Of a stretch of DNA of 64,000 bases, positions 42,642 to 51,315 are shown piece by piece. Both the position numbers and the translations under genes were made by a program. Under the pieces are notes generated by a model. That model was not told the DNA's origin. It did no database searches and was given only the letters and a program-made list of their open reading frames with translations. The stretch covers positions 2,108,001 through 2,172,000 of the forward strand of contig NZ_CP015749.1 in the NCBI RefSeq assembly GCF_001742145.1, read 5' to 3'. The stretch's first letter is position 1; every line of letters begins with the position of its first letter. This DNA comes from Pectobacterium parmentieri. GTDB taxonomy: Bacteria; Pseudomonadota; Gammaproteobacteria; Enterobacterales; Enterobacteriaceae.

Positions 42642-43646
42642 ATGACAAGCAAACACCAAAGAGCAACCGACTCCGTAACGTTGAAAGATATTTACGACGC
42701 ATCTCAGCAGATTAAAACAACGATACGCAGAACACCGCTGGACCATTCGCAGGAATTATCCGCGCTTGTTGGTGCAGAAATCCGACTCAAAATGGAAAAT
42801 CTTCAACAGACCGGCAGCTTCAAACTGCGGGGCGCTGCAAACGTTCTTGCCAATCTGGATGCAGAACAGCGCCACGCTGGCGTCATCGCCCCGACGGCAG
42901 GAAATCACGGATTAGGGCTCGCCTATGCTGGTCAGGTCGTGGGCATACCCGTAACCTTATTTTTGCCACGCTCGGCAGATCCGATGAAAATTGCAGCCAT
43001 GCAAGGCTGTGGTGCCCGTGTTACGTTTTTTGATGGCGTCGAAGAAGCAAGACAAGCAGCGATTATTGCCGCACAACAGTCTGGTGCCACCTTCGTTTCT
43101 GCCTACGATAACCCGTATATGATTGCCGGTGGCGGCACCATCGGTCTTGAGATTATGGAAGACTGGATGGGTGCGGAGGTCATTCTGGTAAACATCGGCG
43201 GGGGCGGGCTCATATCAGGGATTGCGACGGCAGCCAAAGCAATCAACCCCGCTATCGAAGTGTGGGGCATACAAAGTGAAGCCAGCCCGACATTCGCCCG
43301 TTGGAAAGAGGCAGGTAAAACGCTTCCCGTCGATCTGGCACCGTCCATCGCCGAGGGCGTTAGCGGCTATATAGAACCCAGCGCAATGACCTGGCCGCTG
43401 GTGCGCGACCGTGTTGATCGCGTACTCACCGTCTCAGAAGCTGAAATCAAAGCCGCGATGCTGTCAATGCTCGCTCTTCACCGTCATGTTGTCGAACCAT
43501 CAGGAGTACCCGTCGTCGCGGGAGCCATTCGCTACGCGAAGGAGATTGGAGGGCGTAAAACCGTCTGTGTTGTCACTGGCAGGAACATTTCAAGCCAACG
43601 CTATCTTATGCTGCTTAATGAGGCGACAGCCGGTGTAAACGGATAA
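42642..43646 (+). CDS. Threonine/serine dehydratase-like PLP enzyme
   Basis: 334 residues, fold type II PLP enzyme. PLP-binding Lys61 (TGSFKLRGAAN), conserved APTAGNHGLGLAYA loop and Gly-rich phosphate loop (NIGGGGLISG). Length and lack of a C-terminal ACT domain fit catabolic dehydratases (threonine, serine, or hydroxyaspartate ammonia-lyases) rather than IlvA. The divergent ArsR-type gene, 52 bases away, probably controls it. Confidence 0.85.
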   Translation: MTSKHQRATDSVTLKDIYDASQQIKTTIRRTPLDHSQELSALVGAEIRLKMENLQQTGSFKLRGAANVLANLDAEQRHAGVIAPTAGNHGLGLAYAGQVVGIPVTLFLPRSADPMKIAAMQGCGARVTFFDGVEEARQAAIIAAQQSGATFVSAYDNPYMIAGGGTIGLEIMEDWMGAEVILVNIGGGGLISGIATAAKAINPAIEVWGIQSEASPTFARWKEAGKTLPVDLAPSIAEGVSGYIEPSAMTWPLVRDRVDRVLTVSEAEIKAAMLSMLALHRHVVEPSGVPVVAGAIRYAKEIGGRKTVCVVTGRNISSQRYLMLLNEATAGVNG

Positions 43647-43689
43647 AGCATTCAAGCGCCCTCTTTGCAGTCAAAATGTGAAGAAGGCG

Positions 43690-43890
43690 CTACAGGGTGA
43701 ACCCATAATGGGAACCGTCTGGCAGTTCAACATCAAGACGTAGCTTACTGCCGGTCGCTTCAACATCGCGCTTGAGTGTAGAAAGCTTTAGGTCTCGACC
43801 GGGTTTATCCATTCCCGCCACAGTCGGTTGTTTTAACCCAAGTACCTGTGCCTAGCGTCGGCTATTAAGCTCTGACGACGATCCGCACAT
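43690..43890 (-). pseudogene. Decayed Xre-type antitoxin gene
   Basis: On the minus strand an ATG at 43890, with an AGAGG ribosome site, reads 12 codons to an in-frame TAG (43852-43854). The same frame then continues as AQVLGLKQPTVAGMDKPGRD, LSTLKRDVEATGSKL and LDVELPDG before its stop. That is the HTH and tail of HigA-like antitoxins. No partner toxin is visible, so this is a relic. Confidence 0.7.
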
Positions 43891-44032
43891 TGATCACCTC
43901 TTTCAACAGTGTGCGGGTCTCGCTTTATATCAATATGAGGAAGATATAGAACAGAACGGTATCAGCAAAATGCATGAGTTTGTTATGGTGTTAGCTTAAC
44001 TCGCTCTCTTTTCATGCATAAGGAGTTTTTGA

Positions 44033-44872
44033 ATGGCTACGTCCCCGACCTATGTGCCGCCAAAAGTCTGGCAGCCCGCGTCTTCCGGTGGTGCTTTCGC
44101 CAATATTAACCGCCCAATAGCCGGTCCAACGCACGAAAAAGCACTACCTGTTGGTAAGCATCCGCTTCAGCTTTACTCGTTGGCGACACCGAATGGCGTG
44201 AAAGTGACGATCATGCTGGAAGAACTGCTAGCGCTGGGTCATACAGGTGCAGAGTACGATGCCTGGTTGATTAAGATAGGCGATGGAGATCAATTCTCCA
44301 GCGGTTTTGTCGACGTCAACCCGAACTCCAAGATCCCCGCGTTACTCGACCAAAGCGGCGAAAAACCGATTCGCGTGTTCGAGTCCGGTTCAATTCTGGT
44401 ATATCTGGCCGAGAAATTTGGTGCGCTGCTGCCGAACGATCTCGCCACGCGTACTGAAACCCTGAACTGGCTGTTCTGGCAGATGGGATCTGCCCCTTAC
44501 GTTGGCGGCGGATTCGGGCATTTTTACGCCTACGCGCCGGAAAAATTTGAATACCCGATTAACCGCTTCACGATGGAAACCAAGCGCCAGTTAGATGTTC
44601 TCAACCGTCAACTGGCGGAAAACCGCTATCTGGCAGGCAGTAGCTACACCATTGCAGATATTGCCGTCTGGCCGTGGTACGGCGGGCTAGTGCAGAACGC
44701 GCTTTACTCTGCCGGAGAGTTCTTGTCCGTACATGAATACACGCATGTGAAACGTTGGGCTGACGAGATTGCCGCCCGCCCGGCAGTGATTCGCGGTCGG
44801 AAGGTCAACCGGACCTGGGGCGAGGAATCTGAGCAGGTTGCCGAGCGCCATCAGGCATCCGATTTGGATTAA
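44033..44872 (+). CDS. yghU: Glutathione-dependent disulfide-bond oxidoreductase YghU
   Basis: 279 residues. GST-fold enzyme that reduces disulfides and peroxides using two glutathiones. N-terminal thioredoxin fold (LPVGKHPLQLYSLATPNG; GDGDQFSSGFVDVNPNSKIP) followed by the helical GST domain with FGHFYAYAPEKFEYP. Nearly the whole length aligns with E. coli YghU. AAGGAG lies eight bases before ATG 44033. A 10-bp hairpin follows the stop. Confidence 0.95.
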   Translation: MATSPTYVPPKVWQPASSGGAFANINRPIAGPTHEKALPVGKHPLQLYSLATPNGVKVTIMLEELLALGHTGAEYDAWLIKIGDGDQFSSGFVDVNPNSKIPALLDQSGEKPIRVFESGSILVYLAEKFGALLPNDLATRTETLNWLFWQMGSAPYVGGGFGHFYAYAPEKFEYPINRFTMETKRQLDVLNRQLAENRYLAGSSYTIADIAVWPWYGGLVQNALYSAGEFLSVHEYTHVKRWADEIAARPAVIRGRKVNRTWGEESEQVAERHQASDLD

Positions 44873-44877
44873 TTCTC

Positions 44878-44905
44878 TGCCGCCTGCCGAACAATGCAGG
44901 CGGCA
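44878..44905. terminator. Hairpin between yghU and the MFS gene
   Basis: Perfect 10-bp stem (TGCCGCCTGC / GCAGGCGGCA), eight-base loop, between two convergent genes. GC-rich and stable; T-run lacking, but the position fits a shared terminator. Confidence 0.6.
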
Positions 44906-44918
44906 TCCCGATTCGCCT

Positions 44919-46175
44919 TTAGCTCCCTTCCCTTTCCGGCGTGCGGTTATCCGTCAGCGTATTTTCCATAGCATCGGTATCCGTTTGTCGCCAGGCATAC
45001 CACCAACTCAGCAACGCCCCTATTGCATAGACTGTTAATAACATCACCGGCGGAAGTAACGTGCCATCATGCACGATCCCCATAATCACACCTGCCACCC
45101 CACCAAAAACATACTGCAATACGCCGAGTAGCGAAGAAGCCGAACCCGTCTGGCCCGGTGCCGCATTCATGGCCACCGCAACCCCATTGCCGAACACCAG
45201 GCTAAGGAAACTCATAGTCAGAAATATCAGCCCCGTGATGATCCACAGCGACGTTATGCCAGCCAGCAGCACACCGCATAGTGCTACCCCTCCGGCAACA
45301 TGCAGAGCGATCCCGATAGGCAAGATTTGATATTCACGCCAGCGGTTCAACAGGAAGATATTAATTTGTCCCAGCAGCACCATGCCAAGCGCATTAGATG
45401 CAAAAATATAGCTGTAAGTTGTCGGTGACAGGTGGAAATATTCAATAAAGATGAAGGCTGACGCGCCAATATAGGTAAACAGGCCACCCATCACGAAAGA
45501 GCCGGATAGTGTATAACCCATGAATTTTTTCTGCCGCAGCAGCACAGCGTAACCGGTCAAAGCCGACAGCATACCACCACGAGTGCGGTCACGCCGTGGC
45601 AGGCTTTCCGGAACACAGCGCCAGGTGGCAAACAGCATCAGCATGCCGACAAACGTCAGTACCCAGAAAATGGCTGACCAACCCAGAGTACCGAGCAGAA
45701 CACCGCCCAACGGCGGTGCGATAATCGGCGCGATCGCCATCACCTGCATGAGCAGCGAGAACACCTTTGCAGCATCACGTTCCGAATACAAATCTGCCAC
45801 GATGGCACGCGGGATCACCAATCCGGCTGCGCCACCGAGGCCTTGCATCAGGCGGAAGAAGACAAACCACGATAGCGTGGAAGCATGGGCGATCAGTAAG
45901 GAGGAGATGGAAAACAGCACGATGCCCAGCAGCAACGGTCCCTTTCGTCCATAGCGATCGATCAGAGGGCCATAAACGAGTTGTCCAAGCGCCAGTCCGA
46001 TCAAAAAAACAGACAGGGAGGTCTGCATTCCCGCTGCATCCGCACCAATATCCTGCTGAATCGCAGGAAAAGCAGGGAGATACATATCAATCGACATAGC
46101 ATCAAACGCGCACAGAATGCCTAAAATGCCGATGAGAACAAAACTGCGCGACGCCAGTAAAGACGAGTCAGACAT
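44919..46175 (-). CDS. MFS drug efflux transporter, Bcr/CflA type
   Basis: 418 residues, twelve transmembrane helices. Motif A of drug/H+ antiporters is clear (GPLIDRYGRKGPLLLG), and the N-terminal DAMSIDMYLPAFPAI stretch is typical of the Bcr/CflA group. ATG 46175 has GAGGTG six bases upstream; the 11 codons before it lie in the promoter gap. It is divergent from the double-TetR regulator, which probably represses it. Confidence 0.9.
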   Translation of the reverse strand: MSDSSLLASRSFVLIGILGILCAFDAMSIDMYLPAFPAIQQDIGADAAGMQTSLSVFLIGLALGQLVYGPLIDRYGRKGPLLLGIVLFSISSLLIAHASTLSWFVFFRLMQGLGGAAGLVIPRAIVADLYSERDAAKVFSLLMQVMAIAPIIAPPLGGVLLGTLGWSAIFWVLTFVGMLMLFATWRCVPESLPRRDRTRGGMLSALTGYAVLLRQKKFMGYTLSGSFVMGGLFTYIGASAFIFIEYFHLSPTTYSYIFASNALGMVLLGQINIFLLNRWREYQILPIGIALHVAGGVALCGVLLAGITSLWIITGLIFLTMSFLSLVFGNGVAVAMNAAPGQTGSASSLLGVLQYVFGGVAGVIMGIVHDGTLLPPVMLLTVYAIGALLSWWYAWRQTDTDAMENTLTDNRTPEREGS

Positions 46176-46250
46176 CGATAACACCTCAAAAATGGACCAC
46201 TTAGTCATGAATAACCGACAGCAAAGGGAATGCTAATCGGATAAGATGCG

Positions 46251-46282
46251 TATTGCTGAGCGCAATATATGACTGACCAGTC
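46251..46282. promoter_or_regulatory. Paired palindromes between efflux pump and regulator
   Basis: Two adjacent dyads in the 126-base divergent gap: TATTGC-TGAGC-GCAATA (46251-46267) and GACTG-AC-CAGTC (46271-46282). Good operator candidates for the regulator encoded at 46302; two sites next to each other would suit a protein with two DNA-binding domains (inference). Confidence 0.5.
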
Positions 46283-46301
46283 GAAAATACAAGGCAATGT
46301 G

Positions 46302-47546
46302 ATGGCGCGCAAAAAAACCATTGAAAACGATCTGATTCTGGATGCCGCGGAAAAGGTGCTGCTGCGTGATGGCGTGCATCGCTTCACGTTAGATGCCGTC
46401 GCGGCGGAAGCTAGTATTAGCAAAGGTGGGCTGGTTTACAGCTTTCCCAGCAAAGATCGGTTGATCATGACTATGCTGTCACGTGAACTTGCCCGTTTTG
46501 AGCAGGATGCACAACAGCAAACCGCACGCTACATCGATCAACCTCATGCCGATGTATTGGGTTACATTACTGCGATAGCCCAGGAAGAAGAAGAGACGAC
46601 ATCGCGCGCCGTTGGCCTGCTCACCGCGCTGGTTCATTCCCCTTCGATGTTAGAGCCCGTGCGGGCATTTTATCGCACCAGATTGGACAAGCTACGTGAC
46701 GCTACGCCAGCCATGCGGCGTATCCGCCTGGCTTTTCTCGCGGCAGAAGGCGTTTTCCTGTTACAAGGGCTGGGCTTCGTGACGCTAGATCGTGAGGAAC
46801 GGCAAACGATGCTCGATGATGCCAAATCCTTATTCCAGCCGGACGATGCTAAACATACGGTTATTGCACACACCATTTCAGCTCCTCTGGCTAGTCAGCC
46901 AGCTTTTCCCCCACGAGAAACGTCCATCGTTCTTGCTGGCGAAACGACATCCGAACAGGCGATCGCCTGGCTGGCAGAAAAAGGCGTCACGCCGAGCGGA
47001 ACCGGATTGGAAGCGGCACACCCACGCGCCGCTCACATTGTTAAAGCTGCCACGAATCTCATCAAGCATGACGGTATTCGCGCCCTAACACACCGCGCCG
47101 TCGCGCATGACGCCCACATACCGTTAGGGTCAACGACCTACCATTTTACTAGTCTGGATGACATGCTGAATGCCGTTATGATTAGCGCGATTGCGCTATT
47201 TCGTGACGACATGTTTAGCTGGTTTTACACACGCCGCCATGACGATCCATGCGATGTCCTGACCGATTTTGTCATGCGAGGCATAGAAGATATTGATGAG
47301 CTGGCACGCGAGTACGAACTCTTTACCGCCGCCATTTCACGCCCTTCCCTACGCCCTATCGCGCTTGAGTGGTCCAACACTGTTGTCGCTATCATCAAAG
47401 TGGTCGCTCCAGATAACGCCGCACTCCCGCTAGGTACGCTGTTGAACGGTTTTTTCATCCGCGCGCTACTGGAGAAACATGAGCGAACTCTACCGCGCGA
47501 TCTGGTCTATCAGGCTGTTTCCGCGTTGTATCACGCCTTTCGCTAA
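46302..47546 (+). CDS. Double-domain TetR family regulator
   Basis: 414 residues, about twice the normal TetR length. The first TetR unit has its HTH near residues 9-56 (LDAAEKVLLRDGVHRFTLDA, ISKGGLVYSFPSKDRL). The second unit starts near residue 242 with another complete HTH (KAATNLIKHDGIRALTHRAV, IPLGSTTYHFTSLDDML). The reading frame is continuous, so it is a real fusion rather than a frameshift artefact. ATG 46302 with AAGG seven bases upstream is preferred over 46269. Probably controls the divergent efflux gene. Confidence 0.88.
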   Translation: MARKKTIENDLILDAAEKVLLRDGVHRFTLDAVAAEASISKGGLVYSFPSKDRLIMTMLSRELARFEQDAQQQTARYIDQPHADVLGYITAIAQEEEETTSRAVGLLTALVHSPSMLEPVRAFYRTRLDKLRDATPAMRRIRLAFLAAEGVFLLQGLGFVTLDREERQTMLDDAKSLFQPDDAKHTVIAHTISAPLASQPAFPPRETSIVLAGETTSEQAIAWLAEKGVTPSGTGLEAAHPRAAHIVKAATNLIKHDGIRALTHRAVAHDAHIPLGSTTYHFTSLDDMLNAVMISAIALFRDDMFSWFYTRRHDDPCDVLTDFVMRGIEDIDELAREYELFTAAISRPSLRPIALEWSNTVVAIIKVVAPDNAALPLGTLLNGFFIRALLEKHERTLPRDLVYQAVSALYHAFR

Positions 47547-47637
47547 GTCATACGGTTTCTCATAGAGAAATCGTTTAATCCCTTTCCCTCCGCGGCCCTC
47601 ATTCTCCCTTGTTGCGGCCAATCCTCACAATAAAACT

Positions 47638-47649
47638 GTACATGTGTAC
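47638..47649. promoter_or_regulatory. Palindrome upstream of the siderophore receptor
   Basis: GTACA-TG-TGTAC, a 12-base palindrome about 80 bases before the receptor start. A wider dyad CAAACG...CGTTTG lies just downstream. Neither is a good Fur box, so the regulator is open. Confidence 0.3.
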
Positions 47650-47729
47650 CATTTTTTATCAAACTACCAAACGCAAATGACTCTCGTTTGTATTCATATA
47701 TCTGCGCGTTGTAAGGGTGAAAATAAAAA

Positions 47730-49907
47730 ATGCACAAACAGCAATTCCATATCATAAAACCATTGGCTGCGATCGTTGCCGGACTACTTGGAGCACATCT
47801 GGGTATGGCACAGGCTGCCGATGAGGATGTAATGACCGTCAAAGCCACCGCGGAACAAGAATTAAAACAACAGCCCGGAGTGTCCATCATTACGGCTGAA
47901 GACATTAAAAAAACGCCGCCCGTTAACGATCTCTCTGACATTATCCGCAAAATGCCGGGCGTGAACCTTACAGGCAACAGCGCCACGGGTGCCAGAGGCA
48001 ACAACCGCCAGATCGATCTACGTGGCATGGGGCCGGAAAATACGCTGATCCTCATCGATGGCCGCCCAGTCACGTCGCGTAATGCGGTTCGCTACGCCTG
48101 GGATGGCGAACGGGATACGCGGGGCGATACCAACTGGGTGCCTGTCGAAGACGTGGAACGTATTGAAGTCATACGTGGCCCGGCGGCGGCGCGCTACGGT
48201 TCTGGTGCTGCTGGCGGCGTGGTGAATATCATCACCAAACGCCCGTCCAACGTCTGGACCGGTTCACTCTCGCTGTACGGCAATCAGCCGGAAAACAGCA
48301 AAGAAGGTGCCACACGCCGCGCCAATATCAACCTGAGCGGCCCGCTGGCCGGAGATGCACTCACCATGCGTCTGTACGGCAATATCAATAAAACCGATTC
48401 CGACAGTTGGGATATCAACCGGAACCAGAACGGTTCTGCCGCGGCCGGACGCGAAGGTGTGCGCAATAAAGACCTCAATACGCTGCTGTCCTGGAAACTC
48501 TCGCCACAGCAAATTGTTGATGTCGAAGCCGGCTATAGCCGTCAGGGTAATATCTATACTGGGGATACCCAGTTCAGCGGTGGAGGCGCAATCCCCGAAA
48601 GTCTTGCCAAGAGCGGCGCTGAAACCAACCGACTGTACCGCCAGAATTATGCCATTACGCATAACGGCATCTGGGATTGGGGACAATCCAAGCTGGGCCT
48701 CGCTTACGATCAAACGAATAACACCCGGCTTGATGAAGGATTATTCGGCCGTTTTGAAGGGTCTATCAATAGCGATCGCTACAGTACCAGCCGTTTGAAA
48801 AACTTGCGTATTAACAGCGAACTGAATATTCCGCTGGCGCTTTGGGCTGAACAAACGCTCACGCTAGGTGCCGAGTGGAATCGGGAACAGTTAAACGATC
48901 CTGCTTCAAGCAGTTATACAGGAGACAGCCGCGATACCCTCCCCGGCACATCCGTCAATCCTTCTCAGCGCAGCAGCAAAAACAGTGCCGAACTCAGCGC
49001 ACTCTATTTTGAAGACAACATCGAAGTCGTACCTGGCACCAAGGTGATTCCCGGTCTGCGCTTCGATTATCACGACAAATTTGGTGGCAACTACAGCCCA
49101 AGCCTGAACATTCAGCAGGAACTGGGCGAGATGTTCAGCGTGAAAGCCGGTATTGCACGCGCCTTTAAAGCGCCGAACCTTTACCAATCCTCTACTGGTT
49201 ATTTGCTCTATTCACGTGGTAACGGTTGCCCGGTAAGCGTACTTCAAGGCTGTTATCTGATGGGGAATGACAATCTGGAGCCCGAAATTAGCGTCAACAA
49301 AGAGATCGGTCTGGAGTTCAAGCATGCCGGCTGGCAGGCGGGTGTGACCTATTTCCGCAATGACTATAAAAACAAAATTGTGTCCGGTACCGATATTCTC
49401 GGACAAACGCAGTTAAATGAGTCCATTTTACGTTGGGAAAATGGCGGCAAAGCGCTGGTAGAAGGGCTGGAAGCCAATCTGCTGGTGCCAGTAGTTGAGG
49501 ACACGCTAGACTGGAACACCAACGCCACCTATATGATCGAGTCGAAAAATAAAGACACTGGCAACCCGCTGTCGATTATTCCGAAATACACTGTCAATAC
49601 GATGTTGGATTGGCAGGCGACGGATAAACTGTCCGCCAACATCAGTTGGACCCTGTACGGTAAGCAGAAACCGCGCCAATATGCGACAAATAAGATAGAG
49701 GCCGGGACTAACGGACTTTCTTCACGCGAAATCGGCAGCTACTCCGTTGCAGGTGTGGGCGTGAACTACCAGTTCAACAAGAATCTGCGCGTCAATGCCG
49801 GTATCAGTAATTTGTTTGATAAGCGGATTTATCGCGAGGCAAAAGGTGCGTCTACCTATAACGAACCGGGACGCGCTTACTATGCGGGGATAACAACCTC
49901 ATTCTGA
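47730..49907 (+). CDS. fepA: FepA-family TonB-dependent siderophore receptor
   Basis: 725 residues. A signal peptide ends near residue 29 (GMAQA-ADED). TonB box-like DVMTV follows, then the plug domain (GVNLTGNSATGARGNNRQID, RGMGPENTLILIDGRPV, EVIRGPAAARYGSGAAGG) and a 22-strand barrel ending in aromatic F (YAGITTSF). The plug strongly resembles E. coli FepA, the ferric enterobactin receptor; related IroN/PfeA receptors are an alternative. No biosynthesis or ABC genes are adjacent. Confidence 0.87.
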   Translation: MHKQQFHIIKPLAAIVAGLLGAHLGMAQAADEDVMTVKATAEQELKQQPGVSIITAEDIKKTPPVNDLSDIIRKMPGVNLTGNSATGARGNNRQIDLRGMGPENTLILIDGRPVTSRNAVRYAWDGERDTRGDTNWVPVEDVERIEVIRGPAAARYGSGAAGGVVNIITKRPSNVWTGSLSLYGNQPENSKEGATRRANINLSGPLAGDALTMRLYGNINKTDSDSWDINRNQNGSAAAGREGVRNKDLNTLLSWKLSPQQIVDVEAGYSRQGNIYTGDTQFSGGGAIPESLAKSGAETNRLYRQNYAITHNGIWDWGQSKLGLAYDQTNNTRLDEGLFGRFEGSINSDRYSTSRLKNLRINSELNIPLALWAEQTLTLGAEWNREQLNDPASSSYTGDSRDTLPGTSVNPSQRSSKNSAELSALYFEDNIEVVPGTKVIPGLRFDYHDKFGGNYSPSLNIQQELGEMFSVKAGIARAFKAPNLYQSSTGYLLYSRGNGCPVSVLQGCYLMGNDNLEPEISVNKEIGLEFKHAGWQAGVTYFRNDYKNKIVSGTDILGQTQLNESILRWENGGKALVEGLEANLLVPVVEDTLDWNTNATYMIESKNKDTGNPLSIIPKYTVNTMLDWQATDKLSANISWTLYGKQKPRQYATNKIEAGTNGLSSREIGSYSVAGVGVNYQFNKNLRVNAGISNLFDKRIYREAKGASTYNEPGRAYYAGITTSF

Positions 49908-49974
49908 TAGCGATGCCTTTCTGACTGAGCTTGTTCAGCGCAACAGTGAATACGTTATTCCGATAATTAGCAGC

Positions 49975-50022
49975 TAAAAAATCGGCCTCTGTCTTCTCCC
50001 GCAAAGGAGGAGACAAAGGCCG
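49975..50022 (-). terminator. Terminator of cheV
   Basis: On the minus strand, CGGCCT...AGGCCG encloses further pairing (TGTCT/AGACA, CTCC/GGAG), giving a long stem, followed by ATTTTTTAG. Textbook intrinsic terminator 28 bases after the cheV stop. Confidence 0.85.
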
Positions 50023-50049
50023 AATGCTGTAACACCATCGTTAAACGAC

Positions 50050-51015
50050 TTAACGGCGTACTTTGCTCAACACAGTCTGAATCGCCGTCGATAGCTCGTT
50101 GATCTCAAATTTCGCGACGTAAGCATCCGCACCGACATTGCGCACGTGATCTTCGTTCGCACTACCGGATAACGAAGAGTGGATCACCACAGGGATATTC
50201 TTCAGATACTCCTCACGCTTGATATTTCTTGTCAGCGTAAAGCCGTCCATTTCTGGCATTTCCAAATCGGTCAGAACCAGTGAGATCTTGTCCGAAATCG
50301 GTCGCCCTTCTGACTGCGCTTCTTGCGCAATTTGCCGTATCTTGTTCCAGGCATCCTGTCCAGTGATGTGCATACTAAACGGAATGCCCATCTGGGTTAG
50401 CCCCTGTTCAAGCAGTGAACGGGCGACTTTGGAATCTTCCGCCACAATCGCAATCGCACCGGGCGTGTAGGGATAGACCTTCTCTTCCGCATTCTTGAGC
50501 TTGGTTTCACGATCGCCGGGGATGATATCAAACAGAATCTGTTCAACATCCAGCACCAGCGCCAGACGATTGCTGTCTTTGTCGGAATCAAGACGCGCAA
50601 TACTGGTGATATAGGAGCTACTCACGCCCGCTTCAGCAGCCAGAACCTGACTCCATTCCAGACGAACAATATCGTCTACTGACTCCACTGCAAATGCCTG
50701 CGTACTACGTGCATACTCAGTGATAAGGAGAATGTTCAGCCCGGTTTCTGGCGCACTACCCACCACAGCAGGAAGATCGATAACGGGAATGATTTGCCCA
50801 CGAATATTGACCATACCCAGCATCGGCGATTTCATGCCAGCCGCTTTGGTCAATGTAGGCATTGGAACAATTTCACGTAGTTTAAACACGTTGATGCCAA
50901 ACAGCTCAGACTTGCCACCTTCAGGTGATTTGCCCAACTGGAATAGTAAGAGTTCGAATCTATTAGCAGCGGTGAGGTTTGTTCTCTCATCTATCTCTTT
51001 TTGAAAATTATCCAT
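50050..51015 (-). CDS. cheV: Chemotaxis coupling-receiver protein CheV
   Basis: 321 residues: CheW-like coupling domain (about 20-170; GMVNIRGQIIPVIDLP) fused to a receiver domain (about 185-315; phospho-Asp in LVLTDLEMPEMDG). CheV supplements CheW and is absent from E. coli K-12 but common in soft-rot bacteria and Salmonella. ATG 51015 has GAGGA six bases upstream; the frame continues seven codons further. It lies 15 kb from the che operon but has a sigma-28 promoter upstream. Confidence 0.96.
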   Translation of the reverse strand: MDNFQKEIDERTNLTAANRFELLLFQLGKSPEGGKSELFGINVFKLREIVPMPTLTKAAGMKSPMLGMVNIRGQIIPVIDLPAVVGSAPETGLNILLITEYARSTQAFAVESVDDIVRLEWSQVLAAEAGVSSSYITSIARLDSDKDSNRLALVLDVEQILFDIIPGDRETKLKNAEEKVYPYTPGAIAIVAEDSKVARSLLEQGLTQMGIPFSMHITGQDAWNKIRQIAQEAQSEGRPISDKISLVLTDLEMPEMDGFTLTRNIKREEYLKNIPVVIHSSLSGSANEDHVRNVGADAYVAKFEINELSTAIQTVLSKVRR

Positions 51016-51039
51016 GCTTTCCTCAGTGCGAGTCATTAT

Positions 51040-51186
51040 TTATAGGTGTAGCGTAGTCAGGCAACATTCGAGATGTGAGTAAACATGAACTAACATCTGG
51101 CCGCTCCACTGTACGTGATAGTCGTGTTCTTCAATCTTATCCAGCGTCAAACGTAAAATATTTATTAGTTGTGTCAACTTCATCAT
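51040..51186 (-). CDS. Possible small protein in the cheV leader
   Basis: 48 codons from ATG 51186 (MMKLTQLINILRLTLDKIEE start), ending 24 bases before cheV and downstream of its sigma-28 promoter, so it would be in the same mRNA. The N-terminal half is an amphipathic helix; the rest is rich in His and Cys. The frame also runs 13 codons further to TTG 51225. The ribosome site is weak. No family recognised. Confidence 0.35.
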   Translation of the reverse strand: MMKLTQLINILRLTLDKIEEHDYHVQWSGQMLVHVYSHLECCLTTLHL

Positions 51187-51288
51187 CCAACGATGGTAAT
51201 CATCGGAGCAGTAGACGGATATCAACCCTCTCAGTATAGCGGTTGGCTCACATCCTTTAAGGCGCAGATAACATTCCCTGAACCATTA

Positions 51289-51315
51289 ATATCGGCAGAC
51301 TTTGCCAACACCTTA
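51289..51315 (-). promoter_or_regulatory. Sigma-28 (FliA) promoter of cheV
   Basis: On the minus strand TAAGGTGT, 11 bases, GCCGATAT: 6 of 8 and 7 of 8 matches with exact spacing. About 270 bases before cheV, leaving a long leader. Confidence 0.75.

Noticed and set aside
43860..43999. 45-codon plus-strand open stretch (ending MHEFVMVLA) opposite the antitoxin relic
   Set aside because: It has no start codon, and the minus-strand antitoxin reading has clear family similarity.
47680..47710. Possible Fur box upstream of the FepA-family receptor
   Set aside because: The stretch CAAACG...CGTTTG is a dyad, but it lacks the GATAAT-type hexamers; match to the Fur consensus is too poor to call.
47543..48073. 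176-codon minus-strand frame opposite the start of the siderophore receptor
   Set aside because: Antisense to the signal peptide and plug domain of a clear TonB receptor; no protein features.
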